A program made the position numbers and the translations under genes. A stretch of DNA of 64,000 nt from Silene conica (lineage: Eukaryota > Streptophyta > Magnoliopsida > Caryophyllales > Caryophyllaceae): NCBI GenBank assembly GCA_029255685.2, contig CM055313.2, positions 39,388,079 through 39,452,078 of the forward strand, given 5' to 3'. This document shows, one piece after another, positions 9,689 to 20,385 of the stretch; position 1 is the stretch's first letter; every line of letters starts with the position of its first letter. A model generated the notes under the pieces. It was not told where the DNA came from. It did no database searches and worked only from the letters and a program-made list of their open reading frames with translations.

Positions 9689-12609
9689 CCACCTTTGGAG
9701 GTTGTAGGTGATGGCTATGCTCCCCCTTGAAAAATCCAAAGCAAGTAACTCCCTCAATCAAAATTTCACTTTAGTTTGCATTTTCCTTTTTAGCATGCAT
9801 TTAGAATAGTTAGTTAGTTTAGTTAGATTGTTTTAGTTTCCAATTCATCTTTTCACATCATTAGTTTAGTCGCATATAGTTGCATTCATCTAGATGCATT
9901 AGATTTACATTTTGTATCATATTGTCACATATAGTTTGCATACATATAGATTAGAGCATTTAGTTTGCATTTAGTTTAGTTTTTAGTTTTTCATTTCTTT
10001 TGTTTCTTTTTTGTTTTTATTGTTTTCATAAAAATCAAAAATCCAAAAAAATTGACAAACCAAAAACCTTCAAAAACATGTTCTTTATTTTCCGGTTTTC
10101 TACCTCACATTATGCACATAAATAAGTGTGGGGAGGAATAACCGCTTCTATCGAAAATACAAAAACAACTTTTTATTTTCTCAAAAATTTCAAAAAAAGC
10201 CAAAAACATGTTGTTTTCGTTCTTTTTCTTCATTTCCCCCTTGCACTTTGTTCCATTTAGGACAATGTAAATCTTAAGTGTGGGGAGGGAAAATATCCAC
10301 TTTGTGAATATTTATTTGCTTTTGTAAATATGAAAAAACTTCAAAAATACCAAAAAAAATCGAAAAATTTCAAAAATTTCAAAAATTATGCTCTTCCTTT
10401 CTTTTGTTTTTGTTCTTTGCTTGTTTTGTATATATATGTTTGTTGGACTAACAAGTGTCAGATGCGACGGCAACCCGAGGTATTAGGAGAATGAAAATGC
10501 TTGGTATACTCTTTCCTACTTCTTTCTCCCCTCCCGATTTCTTTTTATGTTGATATCATGAAGGAGAACGGGATTTTTGTGCCTTGGATGTTCCTTTGGG
10601 GAACTTGTAGTTGTTGTGGTTGATGTATGTGCTGTTAGTTTAGCCTTCTTGTTGTTGCTTTTTTTGTTGTGTTTGTTGTTAGTTTGCTTTTGTTTCACAT
10701 GCCTTTTCATTTTCATAGTTCTGTGAATATGTGTTAGTCGGTTTTTTCCGTTTTGCTTTTGTTTGTAAATATGCATAGGAGGTTGAATAGTGGAGGATAT
10801 ATGCCGTCAATGATGATATTTGTCTTGCTTGTGTCTTACCCCTCCTAATAGCTTGCACCGTTTGATGTCACCTTGTTAGGGTTCTTGCTTGCAAGGACCC
10901 GGAAGTCTAAGCTTAATGACCGAGTTTCGACCACGTTGTGAGACCGTGTTAGACCTTGACTCGACCTAGGACCGACATTAGCTACTCAAATGTGAGGATA
11001 GAGCCTCCTTTATAGTCGGTCCATCAAACCGACTCAGTTTAGGATTGTGAGTAGTCCTCCTTACGTGGTGTGTTATGTCTATACGCATAAGAATGGCGCT
11101 CGTTCCTTATTTCCGTGTTAATGTTCATGTGCATGTGAGACAACTTTTGTTCCAAATAAATCAACTTCACATTTGCCAAATTAGCCTTGTTTTGACCCTT
11201 GCATCTTATTCCCCTTTTGTTTAACCACTTTGAGCCTTAACCTTTTCATTTGGCCTAAACTACTAGATGAACTACATCCCAAAAACATCCTTCCTTGATC
11301 AAGAATGGTTGCTTTTGTGGTACTTTGTTAGTGGTAGAGTCGGGAATTTAGATGCCGGTTGGTGGCTTCTTCCGTTGTGGTCGCTACTTGATGATTGGTT
11401 GGTGTTTGGAAGTTTGAAAAAAAAAAGAAAAAAAAAGAAAAAAAAATGAAAAAAGAAAGAAAATAGAAAATCAAAGAAAAAGTTGAAAAAGTTTTGAAAA
11501 ATCCAAAAAGAAAAATGTACATATGTGTTTTGAAAGAGAAAAAGGCTAGCAACAAGTCCCTTCCATCAAGGGGACATAGAAAAAGCCGTTGCTACAATAA
11601 TGTGGTCTTTTGATGTTTTTGCACGCGTGCCGGGTTTACACATTTTTTGCATTTGATTTGATTTTCAAGTCGTATGTTAGGGTGTAGACGTTGTTCGGTG
11701 TTTCTAATAATGACCACTTTGTTTAAGGTTGTGATGGGTCCGATTTTTCCAAAGAAAGTTGGGGTTTATGCAATTTTTGCTTGGTTTTGTAAAAGCCAAA
11801 GTTAGGGCATAGACGTTGCTTAGTTGTTGTAATAAGGAGTTGTGTTGATTATGGCAATCATTCTTGTTTTTGAGCCTCAAATCCTAGAACGGTGCCTGCA
11901 CCAAACCATTTTCACCCAACCCAAGCCCCGTTGCATCCTTGTTGTTGTTCTCATCATGTGCATTTGCATTTTTCATGGATTTTTGGATGGAGTACCATTC
12001 TAGATTGCGGGCATGCTTCGCAAGTTGAGGTAGGTGAGTGATTTTGGTTACTTTTTGTCACAAAAATCACCCCCTTTCTTTCCTTGTGCGTCGAGTGTCA
12101 CCCGTGAGAGTCATTACTTACGGTCCTTTTATCGGTTATGGGTCTTGCATTGAGTCGAATCATGTGTGTGTCGTGTCATTCTTGGAAGTATAGCTTAGTA
12201 CTTCCGTTTCCCCGCCTTGAATTAGTTTCTTGGTCTTTGGTGATGTCATTCTTGGTTGCTTGAGCTTGATTTAGGGGTTTGACACCATGGTTAGACTTTG
12301 AGTCGGCATCCTCCGCTATAGACCTCTCCTCTCTTGTTTGGTTTTTCAAAACCCCGCTTGAATGAGGCAAGCGGTTGTCTTTTCCTTTTTCCGATGCATG
12401 TTGCTTGTCTATACGTGTTATGTTTTTACTTGTTGGGATCAAAAATTTTGTAGCAAGACCTTACTTGCCTTGCAATAGGGCATTCTTCGTCATGAATGTC
12501 AAATTGTGAGTTGAAAGGGCTACGGGTGTAGCTAAACCCGATTCGGCTTCTAGTTGCTTAGTTAGTTTGTTTCTTTGTTTTTAATAAGGGTTATATAGTT
12601 CTTTGATCT
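9689..12609 (+). other. D long non-coding 3' region
   Basis: I see no coding sequence here. The region has repeated A-rich phrases of the type TTTCAAAAATTCC between 10020 and 10390, a purine-rich run at 11415-11500, and two internal polypurine-like sites (AAGTGTGGGGAGG) near 10125 and 10279. The stretch near 12004-12110 resembles 39155-39280 of element F. D and F therefore share 3' architecture. Confidence 0.6.
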
Positions 12610-12648
12610 CTTACTCGAGGACGAGTAAGGTTTACGTGTGGGGAATTC
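12610..12648 (+). promoter_or_regulatory. D hairpin and polypurine tract before 3' LTR
   Basis: A perfect 8-bp stem, CTTACTCG/CGAGTAAG with loop AGGA, occupies 12610-12629. It is followed by the purine-rich tract ACGTGTGGGGAATT and the LTR start TGATGAG at 12649. The arrangement equals that of element F at 39445 with different stem bases. Confidence 0.75.
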
Positions 12649-13229
12649 TGATGAGCTCTATTTTGGTCGTTATTTTCATTGTATATTCTTCATTTTCGGT
12701 CCCGATATGACCTCGTTTTGCGTGCCTTTGCTCGTTTTTATGCCCGTTATCTCGACTATTCCTTTTTGGTATACATTTTGTAGGTATTGTGGCGGGAGCG
12801 AAGAAACGGGAGCAAACGAGATGAATTTGGAGCAAAATGTGAAGAAATGTGAAGAAATTAGCAAGAAGCACTTCCAGGCCCTCCCAGCCGGCGGCCGGTA
12901 GGCCGGCTGGGGATCTTGACTTGACTTTTGGGCGAAAAAAATGAAGAAAGTTGCAGACCTTGGATTTTGCCTCCCAGCCGGTTCCCAGCCGGCAGCCAGT
13001 AGGCCGGCTGGGGATCACTTCCAATACTTAGCCATTATTTGAAAGTTGAAGAAATGCGTATTTGGGGAGATTACTGAAAAAGGACTCCCAGCCGGTGGAC
13101 TACCGGCAGCCGGTCCACCGGCTGAGGGTTCCTGTACATTGAAGAATTTGAAGAGAAATCCAGAAGTGAGCTAAAGGCCTCCCAGCCGGTGGCAGACCGG
13201 TAGCCGGCCGGTCGGCTAAGAAGCAAGCT
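12649..13229 (+). repeat. D 3' LTR, truncated, with four palindrome clusters
   Basis: The LTR begins TGATGAGCTC right after the polypurine tract. From about 240 bases in, four GC palindrome clusters occur (12883-12911, 12973-13013, 13087-13128, 13181-13220). The third has perfect 11-bp arms AGCCGGTGGAC/GTCCACCGGCT. The F LTR carries its own palindromes at nearly the same distance from its start. The LTR stops at about 13230, where E sequence begins. Confidence 0.65.
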
Positions 13230-14717
13230 GGAACCTCCTTTAATAACGCTATACACATTTGTCCTACCATCATGTATAACGTTCCTATCATACTGCCATG
13301 GCCTCCCAAGTAATATATGACACACATTCAAAGGTACGATGTCACACCACAACTCATCCTCGTAAGGCCCAATATTAAAAGAAATTAAGGCTTGCTTCTC
13401 AACCCGCACTCCTTCGTTCCCATCTAACCATTGTAGCTTGTACGGTTTCTCCCTAGCCCGAATACTTAGTTCCAACTCCGAGACTAAGGTTTTTGAAACA
13501 ACATTAGTTCAAGACCCGCTATCAATAATCAAGTCTCACTTTTTTCCCTCAACCTTACAACGAGTATGGAAAACATAATCCCGTTGTTGCTCTCCTTTAG
13601 TCGTGGTCTCCACATGTAAGGCACGTACTACGAGGCAATCCCCCTCGTCCTCACTCTCGGCCACTATGGTCTGTCTTTCTTCCTTTTCCTCCTCAATTTT
13701 CTCCTCCTCAACTAATTCAGGTACAACAAAGTTTGGAACCATAACTTGAAGTTCTTGAATTGACAAGCTTTTCTTTTGAGGGCAATCTGTAGCGATGTGT
13801 CCACAGCCCTGACACTTATAGCATCTTCTAATTGTAGTCCCGCGAGGATCAGTAATACCTTGCTTGAATGTCCCTTTGGCCTTTTCGGCCACCTCTTCCT
13901 TAGCCGCCTCTTTAGCCTTAGGCGTGGCACTTGAAGTATATGATGATGAGCCCTCTCCGACTCTTGTGCTCCTATAAGAATTGGTCTTCCTTGCTTTGTC
14001 ATGCCTCCCGAACTTTAAAGCAATCCTGCACACATCATAATAGTCTTCATAATTTTGAATCTCAACCCTTGAAGCTAGGGTTGGTACTAAACCACGAATG
14101 AATCTTGCCACTTTCAACTCTTCCCTCTCATCTAAATCACATACAATGGTCATCTTTTCAAACTCCCTAATGTATTATGAGACGGTCATATTATCTTGAG
14201 TTAAAGAATGGAGTTTCAAGTAATTTTCTTGATTATAATCTTTTGGCAAGAATTTCTTCACCATGTTTTTCTTTAATTTTGCACAAGATTTAATCTTTTC
14301 CTTGCGTTGCTTCTTCCTTTGCTTCACGAGATTCTCATACCACAACGAAGCATACTTAGTAAGTTTTAAGATAGCAACTTTAAACTGTTTCCGGTCGTCG
14401 TATTCCTTGTATTCAAAGACTCTCTCATTTTGTCTAAGCCACTCCAAGAAATCTTCCGGATCCATGTCTCCTTTGAATTCAGGGATGTCAAGTTTGAGAC
14501 CTCTATCATCTTCGTTCTTGTCCCAAGTCTTGCCCTTAAATTCTGCCTCTTCTTCCGAGTCACTCGCCCTAGATGAGGACTCTCCCGTCTTCTTATGACC
14601 TCCTTTGGTCATCATAGTCTTGATGAGGTATTTGAGTTCTTGAATTTTGGATTTTAATTCCATGTTACTCTCCTCCCATGACTTTTACTCTTCGTCTCCG
14701 TCTTTGGATCCTACCAT
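13230..14717 (-). pseudogene. E gag-protease, four nonsense codons
   Basis: One minus-strand frame runs through a Ty3 capsid region (near 14663-14175), a CCHC zinc knuckle (C-x2-C-x4-H-x4-C, near 13815) and a protease with DLIIDSGS, then HILLGRPWQYDRNVIHDGRT. The last phrase is typical of CRM/Galadriel-type chromoviruses, but I hold the lineage loosely. The frame is kept throughout, yet it contains TAA near 14685, TAA near 14165 and two TGA codons near 13536 and 13490. The copy is therefore dead through point mutations only. It ends abruptly inside the protease at the junction with D. The 5' end, PBS and LTR follow to the right. Confidence 0.75.
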
Positions 14718-14770
14718 GATGATAAACTTTCCCAAGGACAGGTATAATAAAAGTTAGACCAAGAGCCGAA

Positions 14771-14782
14771 GCTCTGATACCA
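14771..14782 (-). other. E primer binding site (tRNA-iMet)
   Basis: The plus strand reads GCTCTGATACCA, three bases from TGATGCG, the LTR edge. This sets E in minus orientation with gag to the left. Confidence 0.85.
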
Positions 14783-14785
14783 ATT

Positions 14786-15610
14786 TGATGCGTATTTGGG
14801 GTGATAATCAATTAAGACGATCAACAAAAATACGGATGTTGCAGCGGAATAAAAATACTTGTAAAATAATACAATCTTGAATGAATAAAGAACGAAAAAA
14901 AAAACAAGAAACGATGAATGATGAACGAGTGGTGGCCGGTGATGGTGGCCGACGTTGATGACGTGGCACGGTGGTCTCGCTTGTGGTTGATGATGAATCT
15001 TGGATGATGTTCTTGAATGGTGATGATCGTAATGACGTAATAAGGCACCGCACTTAATACTTGAAAGATTGATGGATTGATGTAATGAATGAATTATGTA
15101 TTTCGTAGGATAGGATAATTGATCAAGCTCACACAGATACTCTCCCAATTATTTTGAAGCTCACACAGATACTTCGGGTTAAAGCTCAGACAGATACTTT
15201 AGGGTTTTTTTGTAAGTAAAACTTAACAAGAAAATTTTATTGATAGATGAATAAAACAAACAACTAAGGATGCCTATTTATAGTAAGGACATCCGTACAA
15301 ACTAGACTCGAAATAGGAAACAAGTAAGAAACCCTACACGGTTCCCAACACACGTCCCAACCGTGTACTACTACTCACTTTAATATTTCCTAATTCTATC
15401 TTATGGATTAAAGATAATCCTTATTGAAATCTAAAAGATAAAATAATAAAGAAAAGATTAAGTTGTAACAAATCTCCTAACAACTTAATAACTAACTCAA
15501 CAAACTATAACTAACTTGGTAACCACCTTGTAACAACCTTAACAACCTTGTTGTAACAAACTAGTAAAAAAATTAACTAACTAATTAAATTAAAATAACA
15601 AAAGATAAAA
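14786..15610 (-). repeat. E single LTR (right boundary approximate)
   Basis: The left edge is fixed by the primer site. The right edge is uncertain and lies before the end of the E C-terminal frame at about 15626. The LTR includes three near-identical copies of AGCTCACACAGATACT near 15127, 15160 and 15184. It is shared: gag lies on its left and the C-terminal end of an E polyprotein lies on its right. Confidence 0.55.
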
Positions 15611-15625
15611 ACACAAACGCTAATT

Positions 15626-16066
15626 AATCTAGGACTTCTTGTCCTCCACGTCGCACCCCTTGGCATGATTTCCAAGGTAGTTTCCCGCTACCTTCCTTTG
15701 TTCTTTCAATACGTCTTCCCAAGCTAACTTAAAAATCCGTATTGAACCCAAATCGAACATTTTTAATATTTTTATGGGTCGTGGGTCACGACCTCTAATC
15801 CGTGCTAATGCTCCCGCATCATACTCTCTCATTTTTTGAGAATTTGACCTCAAATTAAGATCGAGTATGTCTTGAGTAAATTTAGCTATGCTCGCTCATG
15901 CCTTGACTAGACCATGATTCCTCCTAGCCATCAAACCCATGCTCCTAGGGTTCGCATATTCCTTGAACTCCCCATGCTCGTTGGTGTTAGCAACCAACCG
16001 ACCTCCTTGAACTCCGCTACCCACGGCCTGCCCAACCTCGCGGCCTTCTACCCACGTGATGCTCAC
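15626..16066 (-). pseudogene. E C-terminal reading frame, left part
   Basis: On the minus strand the frame continues from 41033 across the F insertion site into 16066, stops at a TGA near 15894, and is followed by a second open segment ending EDVLKEQRKVAGN...EDKKS at 15629. I do not recognise a domain. It sits where RT and integrase would be expected and contains neither. Its position directly after the protease suggests an internally deleted, non-autonomous E family. Confidence 0.5.
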
Positions 16067-16337
16067 TGATGCGTGTCTATTTTATGATGTTTTACATCTA
16101 TTTTTACACGCATTTGGTCGCTCATTTACTATGTTTTAGCCTTTATTTCCCAACAATTGTCTACTTTTGTATTTTTATGCACTTTTGCAGATTTATGCGG
16201 AAAAGGGACAATTTTACACGAAATTTATGCCCTCGGGATTTTTCATGGCCAAGGAACGAAGGAAAGTCAACTCAAAGCATTAACCAAGTGCCAAGAAGTC
16301 AAACCGAGACAAATCAAAGCAATCCTACAGGAAAGTA

Positions 16338-16449
16338 GGTCGACCGACCTACTGCTTGGGTCGGCCGACCAGGCCCCTGTTATGGAAAGTCCAGAATTCG
16401 CTGAAGCCCGTAAACAGGTCGATTGACCTACAAAGGTGGTCGACCGACC
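16338..16449. repeat. Palindrome cluster, four 12-mers in two pairs
   Basis: Units start at 16338 (GGTCGACCGACC), 16359 (GGTCGGCCGACC), 16417 (GGTCGATTGACC) and 16438 (GGTCGACCGACC). Within each pair the starts are exactly 21 bases apart. Confidence 0.9.
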
Positions 16450-16522
16450 TCAGCGCAGACTCAGAATATTTCCGGAAGCCCATTGAAGTGTTTAGGTCTT
16501 TAGGAATCTCTTAATTTCCGCC

Positions 16523-16530
16523 TATATAAA
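16523..16530 (+). promoter_or_regulatory. TATA box in F 5' LTR
   Basis: TATATAAA follows GCC and is conserved at 39938-39945 in the other LTR. It is the likely start of the U3/R promoter. Confidence 0.6.
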
Positions 16531-16943
16531 CTAATCTTATGTTTAGGGTTAATCATTCAGTTCGATTGAGTTTTCTTCAGCCTTCAATTCAGTTTTATCT
16601 CGAGTTGTAATCTTTCAATAATTCTCAAATACTTTTAGTTTTGTTCATTAATCTTTCAAGCATTCATCAATAAAGTTTGTTCCTTTTCTGCCTTAATCCT
16701 ATTTCCGATAATTCCTCTCTGCTTCATTGTTATTAGTTTAGAATTATTGCATTCGGTTTAAGATAGAATCCTAAGCCTTATTATTGAATGCATGTTTAGA
16801 TTGATATTCATTATGATTTCCATGTTTATTCCTATGATCATTATTGCTTTAGTAATCATGAGTAGCTAATTTCATATGTTAGGATGTAGGGAATAGATAT
16901 GCGTAGGTAGTATAGGTTCCGAGACCGACTGTAGGAGAGCCTT

Positions 16944-17017
16944 GGTCGGCCGACCAGCTTAATAGGTCGGTCGACTGAGGTTGTGGTCGGCCGACTGGGC
17001 TAGCTGGTCGGTCGACC
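16944..17017. repeat. Second palindrome cluster in F 5' LTR
   Basis: Units start at 16944, 16965, 16985 and 17006, that is at steps of 21, 20 and 21. The forms are GGTCGGCCGACC, GGTCGGTCGACT, GGTCGGCCGACT and GGTCGGTCGACC. Confidence 0.9.
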
Positions 17018-17616
17018 CACTCGCGTATGTATTCTGTTTCGTTTTACTTTGTTGACTATAGTATCCTGCAATGAGACCCAAGGGAGACTTGTAGGATGTT
17101 AGTAATGACCTACCCAAGATTGAAAGATACGGGAAGGGCATTGGTTTACACTTGAAGACGGCTAGGTTACTCAAGACTGAAAGGTATGTGGCCTAGAATT
17201 TAGGAATCACCCTTATTATTGACACCCAATAATTGTGAGACCTAGGAACTAATAGCACAGACCGAAAGGAGCTATTAGGTACCATAGACCGAAAGGATAT
17301 GTTACACCCCTTACGCGACTGCAATACATGTTGAACTTAGGATTTATACTATCTTAGCTATTTATTACCCGAACATCCTAGCATTTCTTTTGTTATAGTT
17401 TTACTCTCATCTTTATTTACTTGCTTTATTTTATATTTGTTCTAGACTTAGTACCAATCATTCAAACCCCCACTTTTGTTACCCTAAAACATTAAACATC
17501 AAACAATAAACATTCCCCACCTCTTTGTGGTTCGACCCTGACTTTCACTATCTATAGTTAAAGTTTAGGAATTATAAATTTTATCTTTGGTTCCCTCAAC
17601 GACGGGCATCAAATTT

Positions 17617-17634
17617 TGGCGCCGTTGCCGGGGA
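17617..17634 (+). other. F primer binding site (tRNA-Asp type)
   Basis: TGGCGCCGTTGCCGGGGA lies five bases after the LTR. This is the well-known Asp-tRNA primer site of plant Athila-group and related Ty3 elements. Confidence 0.9.
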
Positions 17635-17732
17635 GGTGACGCTAGTGTTTACTGTTTCTTGTTTTTGTTTCTTTTGTTTAAGGAACTTTTGTTCCTTAAA
17701 CCTCCTCACTTTTTTCTTGTAGTTTCCATCTT

Positions 17733-19122
17733 ATGCGCATATCGGTTCAAGGAGAACTTCTACCACTAGACCACGAGCTTGAGAGGACTTTAAGAGAAAA
17801 GAGGATGCAACTTTTAGAGAGTAGGGAAGGAGGTTCTCCATCTTCCCTATTCCAAGAGGATATATTTGAACAACCACCTTCACCAAAAACACCAACTTCA
17901 CAACCAAATTCACCTCACAATCCATCCACACCAAAAACACCGTCATATACCTATTTCCAAGTTTTTCCAAAAGAAGAAAAGAACATGGCCGAGGAAGCTA
18001 CTATCGCCAATCACTCCATGCCTCAGGTGAAGGACCTATACAAAGGGTTCACTTTACCTGCAGGTACTGGGAAGCCATTCGAGGCCAAGCCTGCCTACAT
18101 CACTATGGTTGAGAAAAACCAATTTGGAGGCTCGGCCAATGAGGATGCTGCAAAGCATATTGAAATCTTCACAGATTACATATGCTCTATTGCACCCCCA
18201 GAAGGAGTGACACAGGACCAGATTAAACAAACTATGTTCATCTTCTCTCTCAGGGATTCTGCAAGGGAATGGTATAGAGATCTAGACCGCACTGCTGCGG
18301 GAGTCACATATAGGAACACCTTGGGCTTGGCATTTTACAGGAAGTACTACTCTGCAGCCAAGACCAATGCTCTAAGGGCGCAGATAACAAGCTTCAAGCA
18401 AGGGCCTAATGAAGATTTTAGTGAGCCTTGGGACAAGTTCAAGAGACTTGTTCGATCCATACCACACCATGGATTCGAACAATGGTTTCTTTGTAACCAG
18501 TTCTACAATGGCCTCTATGATGACAACAGGGCCTACTTAGATGCTGCAGCCAACGGAAGGTTCCAAGAGAATTCTGGAGAGACTAAGGGTCTCAAGATAA
18601 TAGAAGATGTTGCTGTCCACCGTGCTGAACATGGAACTTCCCGCGGTAACCAAAGGAAAGTTGAGTCTAACGTAGTTGCTATAGAGGCCTTGATGGCCAA
18701 GTTAGATAAGCTAGAGAGTGGTGGGAAGTTCGATATTGGGAGTGGAAGTAAAGGAGGTATGTACCAGGTGAATGCCGTTCAAGATGGACCTTTTGTTTGT
18801 GAGAGGTGTGGTGGAGAGGGGCACGTGTCAAAATTTTGCACCTCATCTAATGAGACGTGTGCCGCCTTTCAGCACTATCGTGGGAACAATTTTTATGACC
18901 CAAATAATAATAATGTCCATCCCAACATGAGGTGGACAAGCCAGAATGTTCTCAACCCACAACACCTACAACCTCAACAAAATTCCACATACATCCCTCC
19001 ACATAAGCAAGGTTTCCAAAGACCACCCTTCAACCCTCAACCACCTTCGAACCCACCACCTAATACGGATGCTCTCATCCAAAACCTCATTGGGTTAGTT
19101 CAGAAGGAATCTCAGGCAAGGG
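17733..19122 (+). pseudogene. F gag, N-terminal part, split by copia A
   Basis: The frame opens at an ATG after a pyrimidine-rich leader. Residues 1-85 are Pro/Ser-rich. A capsid-type retrotransposon gag domain covers about 115-290, with the SAREWYRDL and AFYRKYYSAAKT phrases typical of the family. A CCHC zinc knuckle (CERCGGEGHVSKFC) lies near residues 357-370. A Pro/Asn/Gln-rich stretch precedes the insertion. The frame meets the copia A target site AAGGG at 19118-19122 and resumes in the same phase at 27493. The few codons past 19122 belong to the A LTR. The gene was open up to the insertion and is inactivated by it. Confidence 0.85.
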
Positions 19123-20385
19123 TGTTGGGAAATGTGTCCTCAACAATAGTGCGATCACGTAATTAAATCTCATGACGAGAATGCGCAAGGGATGATACGA
19201 TTTATATTAGTCAACCGACCAACATTAATCGGTAATGATTGGCTAGCTAGAGTTTGACATTACTGTCGTATGACGGTGGTGGTCAGTTGATCCCTTTAGG
19301 TCACACCTTTAGGACAATTCCCTTAATTGATAAAATGATCAAATGTATGTTGATACGATTTGATCATATTCCTTAAACCCGTATATCGGGAAATCAGAGG
19401 TTAGATCTTATTGTAAGATTTATGTTTAAAATTGAAACGTGTCAATTGTTAAACATTAAACGATATTTATTATATCGTTTATTAGAATGAATCGGGTTGA
19501 AATTAATACAAAGGTTGTGTATCGTATTGACGATAAAATATCATTTTACAATTGTAATTTCGAATTACTTGTTAATTAATAAATGTGATTTATTTAATTA
19601 TGTGCAGTATTTATAAGATAAATACTTATGTGTTTTATATGTAATAAAACATTTAATTAATTAGTGACATATAAGATGTCACACTTTGTACAAATTGTAA
19701 GATTGACAAGTTGTAAAATGAAATCCATTTTATGGATTAAGGGTGCCGGTTTTGGTGAGGGTTGTTAAAGGCATGATTAGTGTTTATTAGGGTATAAACA
19801 CAATCATTAAAGGTGTCTTGAAAGACTACCTATAGCCACCCTAAGGAGCCTTGAGAAGAGAACATGTTCCCTTCTTTTCTCCTTCCCATACCCGGCCACC
19901 ACTCCATATACTCCTTTAGTTAATTGTTAATTTAAGACTAGGGTTTATACAATATATAAGATATATCACATACCCATTCACTTCCTCTCTTAGCCGAAAA
20001 ATATACTAAGAAAAGGAGAGATTTTACAACCTCAAAGTTCATATTATAAGATAATATATATATATACTATTTATAGTATTGAAATAATATTCTAATTAGA
20101 GCGATTAGAATAGTTTAAGGAATAATCGATTTCTAGTCTAGCAACTACAAGATTTCGGTTCATTAAGGGATTGTCTTGGTGCATCTTGGAGGAGGTGTTC
20201 TTGTTGAGCATTTTGGAAGATCATCCTAGCATTTGATTTGGACCGTGTGTAAGGGTTCTAAATCATTCCTATTTCCGCATTTTTAGCATGCATAAGATCA
20301 CATAAATAAGTTAATTAAAATGTTGATTAAAGTATTTTGATTAGTATGACTAAATATTTAGTTTATGAGTTACTAAAACCCAACA
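19123..20385 (+). repeat. A 5' LTR
   Basis: 1263 bp. The first 130 bases are closely similar to the start of the B LTR, including a CAACATTAATCGGTAATGAT stretch. This suggests that one integrase could act on both. Confidence 0.9.

Larger units (their letters stand above)
6332..13229 (+). mobile_element. Ty3 element D (gag-protease plus extra ORF), both ends truncated
   Basis: From left to right D contains the end of a retroviral-type aspartic protease, an array of GC-rich palindromes, a 576-residue transposon ORF, a long non-coding 3' region, a hairpin with polypurine tract, and the first 581 bases of a 3' LTR starting TGATGAG. The left side is cut by T1 and the right side by the junction with E at about 13230. 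No RT, RNase H or integrase lies between the protease and the LTR, so D belongs to a non-autonomous lineage. Its layout and 3' end resemble element F. Confidence 0.65.
16067..17611 (+). repeat. F 5' LTR
   Basis: 1545 bp, bounded by TGATGCG and GGCATCA. It carries two palindrome clusters (16338-16449 and 16944-17017), four units each, and a TATA box at 16523-16530. Confidence 0.9.

Noticed and set aside
11267..11449. Small plus-strand ORF ending in a Lys run
   Set aside because: It runs into a purine-rich low-complexity tract and shows no conserved motif.
14711..15148. Minus-strand reading frames over the E LTR
   Set aside because: They overlap primer site and LTR, show no family similarity, and have low-complexity composition.
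15627..15645. PPT-type hairpin for element E (AGGAC/GTCCT)
   Set aside because: The stem has only five pairs, the loop is not of the GAGG type, and no purine tract or clear LTR start follows. E is left out of the hairpin rule.
16338..17017. CRISPR-like array of palindromic repeats
   Set aside because: The units are 12-bp palindromes with 9-base gaps inside LTRs and genes of a plant retrotransposon. No Cas genes, no leader, and gaps far shorter than CRISPR spacers.
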